A stretch of 64,000 bases of DNA from Nocardia shimofusensis NBRC 100134 (GCF_001613125.1 NZ_BDBT01000026.1:40967-104966); one strand, 5' to 3'; counted from the first letter of the stretch, positions 17,526 through 26,147 are shown. The notes: generated by a model not told the origin, from the sequence alone. Made by a program: numbers and translations.

Positions 17526-17556
17526 TTGACAAGTAGGTAGGACTCCTACTTACTAT
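17526..17556 (+). promoter_or_regulatory. Promoter of the AhpD-like gene with operator in the spacer
   Basis: TTGACA (17526-17531) and TACTAT (17551-17556) fit -35 and -10 boxes with a 19-base spacer. The spacer contains AAGTAGG-N7-CCTACTT (17531-17551), a perfect 7-bp inverted repeat, whose core TAGGACTCCTAC (17538-17549) is identical to that in the marR promoter. A protein bound here would block RNA polymerase. Confidence 0.65.
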
Positions 17557-17682
17557 GAGCGCACCCGATACGGAGATGAAGTCCAGGTATCGACAACGCC
17601 CGGACCCCACCTGCCGTGCGGGCCACCGCGAGTTCCGCGGCCGCTCCGGCCGTCGATCAGCCCCCCGGAAAGGAACACCCCC

Positions 17683-18225
17683 ATGTCCCGTGTCGACCTG
17701 CTCACCGCCGAAGACGTCACCGACCAGCGCGGCGAAGCGCTCGATCAGATCCACGGCGCGTTCGGCTTCGTGCCCAATATGTTCAAAGCCGTCGCCAACT
17801 CTCCGGCGGCGCTGCAGAGCATGTGGGGCAGTTTCGGCGCACTGAGCACGGGCGCCCTCGGCGCCAAGATCGGCGAACAGATCGCGGTGGCCGTCGCCGA
17901 CCGCAACCGCTGCGACTACTGCCTGTCGGCCCACACGCTGCTCGGCAAGAAGGCCGGTGCCACCACCGAGGAGATGACCGAGGCGCAGAAGGGCTACTCG
18001 GCCGACCCCAGGACCGCCGCAATCCTGACCCTGGCCACCGAACTCGTCGACCAGCGCGGACAGCTCGACGTCGGCGCCGTGCGATCCGCGCGCGACGCGG
18101 GCCTGACCTCCGAGGAGATCGTCGAGACGATCGCACACGTCGCGTTGAACGTGTTCACCAACTACATCAACCTCGCCCTCGACGTGCCGGTCGACTTCGA
18201 CCGCGTCCGGCTCACCGCGAAGTAG
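17683..18225 (+). CDS. AhpD-like / carboxymuconolactone decarboxylase family peroxidase-related protein
   Basis: A 180-residue all-helical protein. The signature is RNRCDYCLSAHT near residue 80, with a CxxC pair and a following His as in AhpD alkylhydroperoxidases; FGFVPNMFKAVANSP near the N-terminus is typical of the peroxidase-related subgroup. It would reduce organic peroxides through the cysteine pair. AAAGGA precedes ATG 17683. Its leader is about 120 bases long. The promoter contains the operator core shared with the MarR gene, suggesting control by that redox-candidate regulator. Confidence 0.82.
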   Translation: MSRVDLLTAEDVTDQRGEALDQIHGAFGFVPNMFKAVANSPAALQSMWGSFGALSTGALGAKIGEQIAVAVADRNRCDYCLSAHTLLGKKAGATTEEMTEAQKGYSADPRTAAILTLATELVDQRGQLDVGAVRSARDAGLTSEEIVETIAHVALNVFTNYINLALDVPVDFDRVRLTAK

Positions 18226-18241
18226 ACGACCGCGCGACTGT

Positions 18242-18274
18242 CCTGGCGGGCCCGAGCGCGCCGGACCCGCCAGG
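18242..18274 (+). terminator. Hairpin terminator after the AhpD-like gene
   Basis: CCTGGCGGGCCCG (18242-18254) pairs with CCGGACCCGCCAGG (18261-18274) with one mismatch. It lies 17 bases after the stop at 18225. Confidence 0.7.
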
Positions 18275-18400
18275 AACCGAAACACGCGCGCAAGTGTGGT
18301 GAAACATCGGCTCTCTACTCTCGCGCTGTCGGAAATGCCGCGTGTCGAACCCGCCGAGATGGAAATCTCTGCGGGACACCCTTGTGCGAGGAGCAGCCAG

Positions 18401-19822
18401 ATGGTCACCACACCTGATGAGACCGGAGCAGGGACCGACCACCACTACCTCAGCAAGCGGACGCTGCGCACCGGGACGGCGGGCTGGGTGCTGCTGGCCG
18501 GACTCGGCGTCAGCTATGTGATCAGCGGCGACTACTCCGGATGGAACTTCGGCCTGGGCGAGGGCGGCTTCGGCGGTCTGCTCATCGCCACGGTCGTGAT
18601 CGCGGCCATGTACGCCGCGATGGTACTGAGCATGGCGGAGATGTCGGCGGCCCTGCCGACAGCGGGCGGCGGATACACTTTCGCTCGCCGGGCGCTCGGC
18701 CCGTGGGGCGGATTCGCCACCGGGACAGCGGTGCTGATCGAGTACTCGATCGCGCCCGCCGCGATCGCCACCTTCATCGGCGCCTACGTCGAATCGCTCG
18801 GATTGTTCGGCATCGTCGACGGCTGGTGGGTCTACCTGGCCGTCTACGTGATCTTCGTCGGCATTCACCTCGCGGGCGTCGGCGAAGCGCTCAAGGCGAT
18901 GTTCGTCATCACGGCGATCGCCCTCGTCGGTCTGGTGATCTTCGCGATCGCGAGCATCGGCAGCTTCTCCTTCGCGAACCTGACCGATATCGCGCCGGAC
19001 CCCGACGCCGCCGGCGCGAGCGAGTTCCTGCCGTTCGGCTACCTCGGCATCTGGTCGGCGCTGCCCTTCGCGATCTGGTTCTTCCTCGCCGTCGAGGGCG
19101 TCCCGCTCGCCGCGGAGGAAGCGCGGGATCCCGCGCGCAATGTCCCGCGAGGCATCATCGCGGCGATGGCGGTCCTCGTCGTGACCGGCGCGATGGTGCT
19201 GGTTCTCGTGCCAGGGGCCGGTGGCGCGGCGGCGATGCAGGCGTCCGGCAATCCGCTGGTGGAAGCGCTGGGCACGGGCACAGCGGCCACGGTGGTGAAC
19301 TACATCGGCCTCGCGGGCCTGGTCGCCAGCTTCTTCTCGATCATCTTCGCCTACTCACGCCAGCTGTTCGCGCTCTCGCGCGCGGGCTACCTGCCGCGCG
19401 GGCTCTCGGTCACCAACTCCCGCAAGGCCCCCGCCCTGGCGTTGATCGTTCCCGGCGTCATCGGTTTCGCGCTGTCGGTCTTCGGCAACGGCGCGACGCT
19501 GCTCAATATGGCCGTGTTCGGCGCGGCGCTGAGTTATGTACTCATGATGGTCAGTCACATCGTGCTGCGGGTCAGGGAACCGGGGATGGACAGGCCGTAC
19601 CGGACGCCCGGCGGCCTCGTCACAGCGGGCTTCGCGCTGGTGATCGCGATCCTGTCGGTCATCGCGACATTCCTGGTGGACTCCACCGCGGCGTTCGGCT
19701 GTGTGGTCGTGTTCGTGCTGTTCATGCTGTATTTTGCTCTCTACAGCCGGACTCGACTGGTCGCCAGCTCCCCCGACGAGGAATTCGCCGCGCTGGCCGC
19801 CGCGGAAGACGAACTTCGATGA
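18401..19822 (+). CDS. eat: Ethanolamine permease (APC superfamily)
   Basis: A 473-residue transporter with about 12 transmembrane segments. The N-terminal part, GVSYVISGDYSGWNFGL, and the later GVPLAAEEARDPARNVPRG are characteristic of ethanolamine permeases. ATG 18401 follows GAGGAG at good spacing; the frame is open further upstream but without membrane sequence. Its stop overlaps the start of eutB (ATGA), and eutC follows by the same type of overlap, so uptake and deamination are one translational unit. Confidence 0.9.
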   Translation: MVTTPDETGAGTDHHYLSKRTLRTGTAGWVLLAGLGVSYVISGDYSGWNFGLGEGGFGGLLIATVVIAAMYAAMVLSMAEMSAALPTAGGGYTFARRALGPWGGFATGTAVLIEYSIAPAAIATFIGAYVESLGLFGIVDGWWVYLAVYVIFVGIHLAGVGEALKAMFVITAIALVGLVIFAIASIGSFSFANLTDIAPDPDAAGASEFLPFGYLGIWSALPFAIWFFLAVEGVPLAAEEARDPARNVPRGIIAAMAVLVVTGAMVLVLVPGAGGAAAMQASGNPLVEALGTGTAATVVNYIGLAGLVASFFSIIFAYSRQLFALSRAGYLPRGLSVTNSRKAPALALIVPGVIGFALSVFGNGATLLNMAVFGAALSYVLMMVSHIVLRVREPGMDRPYRTPGGLVTAGFALVIAILSVIATFLVDSTAAFGCVVVFVLFMLYFALYSRTRLVASSPDEEFAALAAAEDELR

Positions 19823-21222
19823 CGTATCAGCACACCGCGCGAGGCCACACCTATCAATTCGGCACGCTCCCCGAAGTGCTGGCCAAGGCGACGCCCCTGC
19901 GCTCCGGCGACCAGCTCGCCGGGTGCGCGGCGGAGTCGGACGCGGAGCGGGCCGCGGCCGCGCACGTCTTGGCGGACCTTCCGCTGCGGCTGTTCCTCGA
20001 CGAGATGGTCGTGCCCTACGAGTCCGACGAAGTGACCCGGCTGATCATCGATACCCACGATCGCGAGGCCTTCGCGCCGATCGGCCATCTCACGGTCGGT
20101 GAATTCAGGGACTGGCTGCTGGGACGGGTGTGCGAGCCGGGCGGAGGCGAGCGGATCGCGTCCGTGTCGCCGGGCCTCACGCCCGAAATGGTCGCCGCGG
20201 TAAGCAAACTCATGCGCAACCAGGATCTGATCGCGGTCAGCCGCATCCTGTCGATCGAGTCCGCGTTCCGCACCACCATCGGCCTGCCGGGCAGGCTGGC
20301 CACCCGCCTGCAGCCCAACCACCCCACCGACGATCCCCGCGGCATCGCCGCGGGCATTCTCGACGGTCTGCTGCTGGGCGCGGGCGACGCCGTGGTCGGC
20401 ATCAATCCCGCCACCGACTCACCCCGGGCCACCGGGCAGTTGCTGCGGATGCTCGACGACATCCGGCTCCGCTACGACATCCCGATGCAGTCGTGCGTGC
20501 TCTCGCACGTCACCACGACCCTCGAACTGATCGAGCAGCAAGCTCCCGTCGACCTGATCTTCCAGTCGATCGCGGGCACCGAGGGCGCCAACACCTCGTT
20601 CGGCATCACGCTGTCCCTGCTCGCCGAAGCGGCCGAGGCCGGTCGCTCGCTGGGTCGCGGAAGCGTCGGGACCAACGTCATGTATTTCGAGACCGGTCAG
20701 GGATCGGCCCTGTCGGCGGGAGCGCATCTCGGCGTCGGCGGCGCGCCGGTCGACCAGCAGACCTTGGAAGCCCGTGCCTACGCCGTCGCCCGCGCCTTCG
20801 ACCCGCTGCTGGTCAATACCGTGGTCGGCTTCATCGGACCGGAGTACCTGTTCGACGGCAAGCAGATCACCCGCGCCGGACTCGAGGATCTGTTCTGCGG
20901 CAAGCTTCTCGGCCTGCCGATGGGCGTCGACGTCTGCTACACCAATCACGCCGAAGCGGACCAGAACGACATGGACGTGCTGCTCAGTGTGCTGGCGCTC
21001 GCGGGAACGGCCTTCGTGATCACGGTCCCCGGCGCCGACGACGTGATGCTCGGCTACCAGAGCCTGTCGTTCAACGACGCTCTCTACGCGCGCAATGTGC
21101 TCGGACTCCGAGCGGCACCCGAATTCGAGCAGTGGATGCAGCGGATCGGCCTGGCGGATGTCGAGGGCCGCGTGCGCCCGATGGATCTGGAACACTCCCC
21201 ACTGCGGAGCCTGACCGCATGA
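19819..21222 (+). CDS. eutB: Ethanolamine ammonia-lyase large subunit
   Basis: A 467-residue protein with standard EutB length. Recognisable segments include LMRNQDLIAVSRI, RLQPNHPTDDPRGIAAGILD, INPATDS, FETGQGSALSAGAHLG and DVCYTNHAEADQNDMD, all strongly conserved active-site and substrate-binding regions. With EutC it forms the adenosylcobalamin-dependent enzyme that splits ethanolamine into acetaldehyde and ammonia. ATG overlaps the permease stop. No microcompartment, reactivating EutA or aldehyde dehydrogenase gene is present within the window, so acetaldehyde must be handled elsewhere. Confidence 0.95.
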   Translation: MTYQHTARGHTYQFGTLPEVLAKATPLRSGDQLAGCAAESDAERAAAAHVLADLPLRLFLDEMVVPYESDEVTRLIIDTHDREAFAPIGHLTVGEFRDWLLGRVCEPGGGERIASVSPGLTPEMVAAVSKLMRNQDLIAVSRILSIESAFRTTIGLPGRLATRLQPNHPTDDPRGIAAGILDGLLLGAGDAVVGINPATDSPRATGQLLRMLDDIRLRYDIPMQSCVLSHVTTTLELIEQQAPVDLIFQSIAGTEGANTSFGITLSLLAEAAEAGRSLGRGSVGTNVMYFETGQGSALSAGAHLGVGGAPVDQQTLEARAYAVARAFDPLLVNTVVGFIGPEYLFDGKQITRAGLEDLFCGKLLGLPMGVDVCYTNHAEADQNDMDVLLSVLALAGTAFVITVPGADDVMLGYQSLSFNDALYARNVLGLRAAPEFEQWMQRIGLADVEGRVRPMDLEHSPLRSLTA

Positions 21223-22010
21223 GCGCCGACCGCTCCGATCCGGCGGGTGCGAGCTCCGACCCCTGGTCCGGCATCCGGGCCCTGACGCAGGCGCGAATCG
21301 GTCTCAGGCGCACCGGATACGCGCTGTCCACCGCCGAAGTCCTCGACTTCCAGGCCGCGCACGCCGCCGCGCGCGACGCCGTCCACTCGCCGCTGCCGGT
21401 CGGAGACATCCGGTCCGGGCTGGAACGCCTCGGGCTGGGACCGGGCCACCACGTCACCAGTCGCGCCGCCGACCGCGCCGAGTACCTGCGGCGGCCCGAT
21501 CTCGGTCGTGTGCCGTCCGCGCTGGAGGGCATCGAACACCGCGGGGCGGATATCGGGATCCTCATCGCGGACGGGCTGTCCGCGACCGCGGTGGCCGAGC
21601 ATGCGATCCCGCTGGTGGAGGCGCTGGTGCGGGGCAACGACGGCACGCTCACCATCGCGGAGCCCGTGATCGCCACGCAGGCCAGAGTGGCCCTCGGTGA
21701 CCACGTCGGCGCTGCGCTGGGTGTGGAGACGATGCTGACGATCATCGGTGAACGTCCCGGCTTGTCCGTCGCGAACAGCCTCAGCGTGTACCTGACCCAT
21801 CGTCCCACCCCGGGACGGCTGGACTCCGAACGCAACTGCATCTCCAACATCCACCCGCCGGAGGGGCAGAGCTACCAGGCCGCCGCCCACATCGTGTGGA
21901 ACTTGATCGGCGGAGCCAGGGCACTCGGCGCGTCGGGCGTCGCCTTGAAAGACACCTCCTCCGCGCCTGCGGAACTGACCGCCGGTGGTGGATACCGCCG
22001 CCCGGAGTGA
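21219..22010 (+). CDS. eutC: Ethanolamine ammonia-lyase small subunit
   Basis: A 263-residue EutC. Diagnostic stretches are ARIGLRRTG, DFQAAHAAARDAVH, TSRAADRAEYLRRPDLGR, VIADGLSA-like (LIADGLSATAV) and ERNCISNIHPPEG. It supplies part of the adenosylcobalamin site of ethanolamine ammonia-lyase. ATG at 21219 overlaps the eutB stop. No terminator is obvious immediately after it; the next gene starts 100 bases later and seems unrelated. Confidence 0.95.
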   Translation: MSADRSDPAGASSDPWSGIRALTQARIGLRRTGYALSTAEVLDFQAAHAAARDAVHSPLPVGDIRSGLERLGLGPGHHVTSRAADRAEYLRRPDLGRVPSALEGIEHRGADIGILIADGLSATAVAEHAIPLVEALVRGNDGTLTIAEPVIATQARVALGDHVGAALGVETMLTIIGERPGLSVANSLSVYLTHRPTPGRLDSERNCISNIHPPEGQSYQAAAHIVWNLIGGARALGASGVALKDTSSAPAELTAGGGYRRPE

Positions 22011-22109
22011 CCGGATCACCGGCGCGGCAGTGGATCGGGGTGCCGGTCCGCGGATATCCGTTTCCTCCGCACATCGCCGGGTAGACGGCACAAAGGAGGT
22101 GACAGGCCA

Positions 22110-22526
22110 ATGGTTCAGCACACACAGCACCGGGTGAACCCCGGGGATCGCTCCATGTCGGAGCTGGTGGAGGACGCGACCGCGCAGGTGTCGCGGCTCG
22201 TCCGGGACGAGATGCGGCTGGCTCGGGCGGAGATCGCCGAGAAGGCAGGCGGAATCGCCAAGGGCACCGGTGTGGCCGGGGCAGGCGCGGTGCTGGCGCT
22301 CTACGGCGGCGTAGCGCTGACAGCGGCCGCGGTTTTCGCCTTGGCGCTGGTCTTGCCCGAATGGGCCTCGGCGCTGATCGTGGGCGTCGCACTGCTGGCG
22401 GTCGGCGGCGTTCTGGCGTTGATCGGCAAGAACAAGGTGACGCGCGCGGCCCCGCCGCTGCCGACCGAAGCCCAGGAAGGCGTCCGGGAGGATCTGGCCG
22501 CCATACGAGAGGGAAGCCGACGATGA
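22110..22526 (+). CDS. Holin-like membrane protein (phage holin superfamily III type)
   Basis: A 138-residue protein with a charged N-terminal helix (SELVEDATAQVSRLVRDEMR) and two close transmembrane segments at about residues 55-80 and 85-105. This matches the actinobacterial phage_holin_3_6 family, which is chromosomal and not evidence for a prophage. AAAGGAGG precedes ATG 22110. It overlaps the DUF3618 gene by four bases and begins a three-gene envelope cluster. Confidence 0.8.
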   Translation: MVQHTQHRVNPGDRSMSELVEDATAQVSRLVRDEMRLARAEIAEKAGGIAKGTGVAGAGAVLALYGGVALTAAAVFALALVLPEWASALIVGVALLAVGGVLALIGKNKVTRAAPPLPTEAQEGVREDLAAIREGSRR

Positions 22527-22915
22527 CCGAAGACCGCTCCGAGTTCCCCCAGACGCCGGAGGAGATCCGCGTGGATCGTGACCTGGCCCGAGAGGAACTC
22601 GAACAGACCGTGTCGGAATTGACCGACAAGATCGACATTCCGGCCCGCGCCGAGAACAAGATCCACGACACCACGCAAGCGGCGAAGCAGCGCACGGCCG
22701 AGGCCGGACAGCACGCGCTCGACACGGCGGCCCGCACCCGGGCCAGGGCAGGCGACCTGCTCGCGAACACCACCCCGTCGATATCGGAGCCCTTGGAAGA
22801 CATCGTCAAGCAGGCCACGGAATCGATCCGCAGGAACCGGGTGCCGGTCGCCCTGCTCGGTGCGGTGTCCGCGGCGGTTCTGACGTGGGCGATTCTGCGA
22901 CGGAGGCGCGCATGA
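22523..22915 (+). CDS. DUF3618 protein
   Basis: A 130-residue protein. The N-terminal RVDRDLAREELEQTVSEL pattern (about residues 13-32) and one C-terminal membrane helix before an Arg-rich tail are the DUF3618 signature. The middle is a long amphipathic helix. Start and stop overlap both neighbours by four bases, giving a tightly coupled holin-like/DUF3618/DUF4235 operon that recurs in actinobacteria. The function is unknown; an envelope-associated role is likely. Confidence 0.8.
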   Translation: MTEDRSEFPQTPEEIRVDRDLAREELEQTVSELTDKIDIPARAENKIHDTTQAAKQRTAEAGQHALDTAARTRARAGDLLANTTPSISEPLEDIVKQATESIRRNRVPVALLGAVSAAVLTWAILRRRRA

Positions 22916-23172
22916 AGACGTTGTACAAGCCGCTCGGCATCGTTCTGGGCGTTCTCGGCGGGATCGCGGCCAACGCGGTGTTCACCCGGGTCTGGCGCGG
23001 GATGAGCGGGCGTGACGAAGCTCCCCGCGCGACCGCCGCGGACTACACCTGGCGTGAAGTGCTCATCGCGGCCGCTCTGCAAGGAGCGATCTTCGGCCTG
23101 ATCAAGGCGGCCGTCGATCGTGCGGGGGCGGCCGGTTACGAGCAGCTGACCGGGACGTGGCCCGACAAGTAA
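22912..23172 (+). CDS. DUF4235 membrane protein
   Basis: An 86-residue protein with two hydrophobic segments (about residues 5-25 and 48-68) and the family-typical pattern YTWREVLIAAALQGAIFG. It is the last gene of the coupled cluster with the holin-like and DUF3618 proteins. Its stop lies 10 bases from the convergent ArsR gene. No function is known. Confidence 0.78.
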   Translation: MKTLYKPLGIVLGVLGGIAANAVFTRVWRGMSGRDEAPRATAADYTWREVLIAAALQGAIFGLIKAAVDRAGAAGYEQLTGTWPDK

Positions 23173-23181
23173 AGGCACCGA

Positions 23182-23511
23182 TCACGTGCCGCTGTCGAGT
23201 TCATCGAGCAATTCGACAGCGGCACGGGCATATTCGCCGATCCAGCGATCGTAGATCCGCTTGATCGGCAGGGGCGCCAGCGAGAGATGCCGCTCGCGCC
23301 CGACCTTCCGCCCGATGACGAGTTCGGCCTGCTCCAGCACCCGGAGGTGCTGGAGCACCGTCGTCCGATCGAGTTCGGGCAATTGTGCGCACAGCTCGCC
23401 GGTGGTCAGCGAACCGGCTTTGAGCGCGTCCAGCATGCGACGTCGTGTCGCGGAGGCGAGCGCCTTGAACACGCGGTCGTCGTCCGATCCCTTGACGCCT
23501 CTCTCCGACAT
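23182..23511 (-). CDS. ArsR-family regulator
   Basis: A 109-residue winged helix-turn-helix protein: VFKALASATRRRMLDALKAG, then TTGELCAQLPELDRTTVLQH as the DNA-reading helices and a beta wing. It has no obvious metal-binding CVC motif and belongs to the group usually paired with SRPBCC/AHSA1 genes. Here the pair is divergent, with only 16 bases between the two start codons. It probably represses both genes from that gap. Confidence 0.88.
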   Translation of the reverse strand: MSERGVKGSDDDRVFKALASATRRRMLDALKAGSLTTGELCAQLPELDRTTVLQHLRVLEQAELVIGRKVGRERHLSLAPLPIKRIYDRWIGEYARAAVELLDELDSGT

Positions 23512-23527
23512 GTTGTAAAAATATCAC
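23512..23527. promoter_or_regulatory. 16-base AT-rich divergent start region
   Basis: The gap between the ArsR ATG (23511) and the SRPBCC ATG (23528) is GTTGTAAAAATATCAC. It is the only space between the genes, contains -10-like A/T stretches on both strands and no ribosome site, and is flanked by GTTGT and ACAAC (23512-23516 and 23531-23535). Both transcripts are probably leaderless. Confidence 0.5.
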
Positions 23528-24007
23528 ATGACAACCTTGGAGAACCACCTGTCCGAGATCGGCTTCACCGTCTCCGGTCGCATCTCCCGTCCGTGCGCCG
23601 AGGTCTACGAGGCCGTCGCCGATCCCGAGCAGCTCTCGAAGTACTTCACGACCGGAGGCGCCCGCGGGCGTCTCGAGCCGGGCGCCGAGGTCACCTGGGA
23701 CTTCCACGACTTCCCCGGCGCCTTCCCGGTCCGGGTGATCGAGGCCGACAAGCCGCGCCGCATCGTCATCGAATGGGACGGAGAGGCCACGGCGAACGGT
23801 CGAGGCACCACCACCACGACCTTCGAGTTCGAACCCCTCGACGGGGACACCCGCACCCTGGTGACCATCACCGAGTCGTCGTGGCAGCCCACACCGGACG
23901 GCGCGAAGCACGCCTTCGGCAACTGCCAGGGCTGGACCGGCATGCTGGCCGCACTGAAAGTCTGGGTGGAGCACGGCATCAACCTGCGCGAGGGCTTCTA
24001 CTCGTAG
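23528..24007 (+). CDS. SRPBCC/AHSA1-type ligand-binding protein
   Basis: A 159-residue START-like protein. The N-terminal RISRPCAEVYEAVADPEQLSKYF (about residues 18-40) and the strand pattern ending in GWTGMLAALKVWVEHG are typical of the AHSA1 (Hsp90-activator-like) branch. Such proteins bind hydrophobic ligands or act in stress responses. ATG 23528 lacks a ribosome site and is probably leaderless. It is divergently paired with an ArsR regulator. Confidence 0.82.
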   Translation: MTTLENHLSEIGFTVSGRISRPCAEVYEAVADPEQLSKYFTTGGARGRLEPGAEVTWDFHDFPGAFPVRVIEADKPRRIVIEWDGEATANGRGTTTTTFEFEPLDGDTRTLVTITESSWQPTPDGAKHAFGNCQGWTGMLAALKVWVEHGINLREGFYS

Positions 24008-24177
24008 CCACAGGGCGAGCACACCGAGCGGGACCTCTCGGGAGGCGCCACCTGCCGCCCGCACGGTGATCGCCGGCGGTTCGACCCCTCGATTACGGGT
24101 ATCACCGGTTCGGTTCGCCCAGGCAGAGAAACTGGCCGACGGTGCGCCACGTTCCCCGCGCCGTATCGCGGGCGCCG

Positions 24178-24858
24178 ATGAACGCACGTCTCGAGATGCC
24201 CATGACCGATCCACGCAATCCCACAGAGGAGCCAGCGCAGGCATCGGTCGGCGCGCGGCCTCCGGCTGCGACCTGGCGACCGGTCGACTCCACCGGCGGC
24301 TCTCTCCCGGCCGACGAGGACGACAGACAGTGGGATCTACGGGTTCGTGGTGAGAACCGGATCGAACAGCTCGACCGCAATTTCGCGACCCTGCTGCAAG
24401 AGTTGCGCGTGGTGCAGACCGGCGTGCAGGTGCTCACGGGCATACTGCTGACGCTGCCCTTCCAGAGCAGGTTCCCGGAGCTGTCCCCGGCAATGCGCGT
24501 GAACTATCTGGCCGTCGCCGCCGCATCCATCGCCGCCACGGTGTTCCTGACCGCACCGGTCGCCGCCCATCGCATGCTCTTCCGCCGCCATCGCCTCGAA
24601 CACATCGTCCGCAGCGCCCATCACTGCGCGGTCATCGGAATCCTGTTCCTCGGCCTCGCGCTCACCGGAGTCGCGGTCCTCATCTTCGACTTCGTCGCGG
24701 GGCCCGTTCCGGCGGTGATCGCGGGCATCACCGCGGCACTGCTGTTCGTTCTGCTCTGGTTCGCGCTCCCTTATCACCAGCGCGCCAGGGACGGGAGAGT
24801 CGAAGAGCACGGCCCACCGCGGGATCCGCGGGTGGGCCGACGCTTTCGTCGGCCTTGA
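24178..24858 (+). CDS. DUF6328-type four-helix membrane protein
   Basis: About 226 residues. A polar N-terminus is followed by ENRIEQLDRNFATLLQELRV (about 60-80), then four transmembrane segments to about residue 195 and a basic tail. The QLDRN...LLQELRVVQTGVQ pattern matches the actinobacterial DUF6328 family. The start is uncertain: ATGs at 24178, 24196 and 24202 all lack a clear ribosome site. It is a single gene; function unknown. Confidence 0.65.
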   Translation: MNARLEMPMTDPRNPTEEPAQASVGARPPAATWRPVDSTGGSLPADEDDRQWDLRVRGENRIEQLDRNFATLLQELRVVQTGVQVLTGILLTLPFQSRFPELSPAMRVNYLAVAAASIAATVFLTAPVAAHRMLFRRHRLEHIVRSAHHCAVIGILFLGLALTGVAVLIFDFVAGPVPAVIAGITAALLFVLLWFALPYHQRARDGRVEEHGPPRDPRVGRRFRRP

Positions 24859-24903
24859 CCACGACCGTTCCGCCCGGGCGCCTCCCCGCTCGCGGATGCC
24901 GGC

Positions 24904-25290
24904 TCAGCCGTCGGCCGAGATGCCCAGATGTTCCTCGTAAGTCTCGGTCCGCCGCTCTTCTTCCCCCGTCCGCACCGCGGCGGCTTCGGCGGGTCGTGCG
25001 TCGTCGGCCTGCGACTCCTCCCCCGGCCGCACACGGTCGAACACGTCCGGCTCCTCTTCGGCGAGCCGCTCGTCCAGCCCGCGATCGTGGGCCTGCTCGT
25101 ACGGAGTCATCCCGTATTCGGTGACGCCGGTCCAGTCCTCGGGCGGATCCATGCCCTTCTCCAGCGGGTCCGCGTGCAAGCGATCCTCGTCCAGGTCCTC
25201 GGCGCTGTTGAGCGCGGCCGGGTCGGTCTCGACGGCATCCGGCGGTCCGGTGTCCTGCGGTTCGTCCCACGAACCATACGAATGGGTCAT
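24904..25290 (-). CDS. DUF5709 acidic protein
   Basis: A 128-residue, strongly acidic, hydrophilic protein. DLDEDRLHADPLEKGMDPPE and LDERLAEEEPDV are the conserved pieces of DUF5709, a family restricted largely to actinobacteria. No membrane or catalytic features are seen. AGGGAGTG precedes ATG 25290. Members are often near stress-related genes; the function is unknown. Confidence 0.75.
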   Translation of the reverse strand: MTHSYGSWDEPQDTGPPDAVETDPAALNSAEDLDEDRLHADPLEKGMDPPEDWTGVTEYGMTPYEQAHDRGLDERLAEEEPDVFDRVRPGEESQADDARPAEAAAVRTGEEERRTETYEEHLGISADG

Positions 25291-25447
25291 GTCGAATCAC
25301 TCCCTTTACGCGGTGACCGCTCAGTCGGTCGACACCTCTGACCTACCCGAGGCGAGGCAAACGAATCGCGAACCGCCCGCCTTTGCCCGTGGTCGGCAAG
25401 AGCGACCAGCGCCACTCGATCGCGACAGCCACGAAGCGCCGAGACGG

Positions 25448-26050
25448 TCACCCGACCGACAGCCGTCCCGCGGTGGTGACGACACGGTGGGCGAGGTGAT
25501 CGAGGGCGGCATTGGTGGCGTCGTCGACCGGGGACTGGTTGTCGCCGCCGGTGATGTGGCTGACGCCGTAGGGATTACCGTCGGCGAACTTCAGTTCGTC
25601 GGTGTAGCCGGGCGGGACGATGATGCCGCCGAAATGCATGAGGGTCACATACAGGTTGATGAGCGTGGTCTCCTGGCCGCCGTGCGCGGTCTGTGACGAG
25701 GTGAAGCCGGCGTAGACCTTGTCGGCGAGCGCACCCCGGGCCCACAACGCGCCGAGACTGTCGATGTAGGAGCGGAAGGGGGCGGCGGGTGAGCCGAAAC
25801 GGGTGGGTGAGCCGAAGATGACGGCGTCGGCCCAGACGATGTCGTCTCCGGTGGCCGCGGGATGATCCTTGGTGGCCTCGTAGTTCGCCGTCCAGGCGGG
25901 GTTCTGGGCGAAGGTCGCGGGATCGTTGGTCTCGGCGACATGCCGGAGGCGGACTTCGGCGCCCGCGTCCGCACCGGCATCGGCGATCCGGCGGGCCATG
26001 GTCGTTCCGTGTCCGGTCGCGGAGTAGTAGATCACCGACAGCTTCACCAT
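25448..26050 (-). CDS. wrbA: WrbA-type NAD(P)H:quinone oxidoreductase
   Basis: A 200-residue flavodoxin-like protein. The FMN phosphate loop is YYSATGHGTTMAR near residues 8-20, FGSPTRFGS is the second FMN loop and GYTDELKF near residue 145 is typical of WrbA. It reduces quinones by two electrons and protects against redox cycling. GAGGGAG lies upstream of ATG 26050. It lies 98 bases upstream of the stop-side of the ammonium transporter region on the opposite reading order, both on the minus strand, with no evident link. Confidence 0.9.
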   Translation of the reverse strand: MVKLSVIYYSATGHGTTMARRIADAGADAGAEVRLRHVAETNDPATFAQNPAWTANYEATKDHPAATGDDIVWADAVIFGSPTRFGSPAAPFRSYIDSLGALWARGALADKVYAGFTSSQTAHGGQETTLINLYVTLMHFGGIIVPPGYTDELKFADGNPYGVSHITGGDNQSPVDDATNAALDHLAHRVVTTAGRLSVG

Positions 26051-26147
26051 CGTGGTTCTCCCTCGTAGTCGACACTCCTCGCCCCGGCCATGCCCACAAC
26101 CCGCCGCGGCAAACCGAATCGATACAGGCGCTGCTGCGCGGGCCGCG

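Noticed and set aside
18226..18400. Possible cobalamin riboswitch in front of the eut operon
   Set aside because: The conserved B12-box sequence (GCCACTG type) is absent; only a terminator hairpin of the preceding gene was found.
22110..22526. Holin-like gene as a sign of a prophage
   Set aside because: Its neighbours are DUF3618 and DUF4235 genes, the usual chromosomal setting; no lysin, capsid, integrase or attachment site is present.
24060..24120. T-loop-like GGTTCGACCCC suggesting a tRNA
   Set aside because: No acceptor stem, anticodon arm or D arm could be paired around it.
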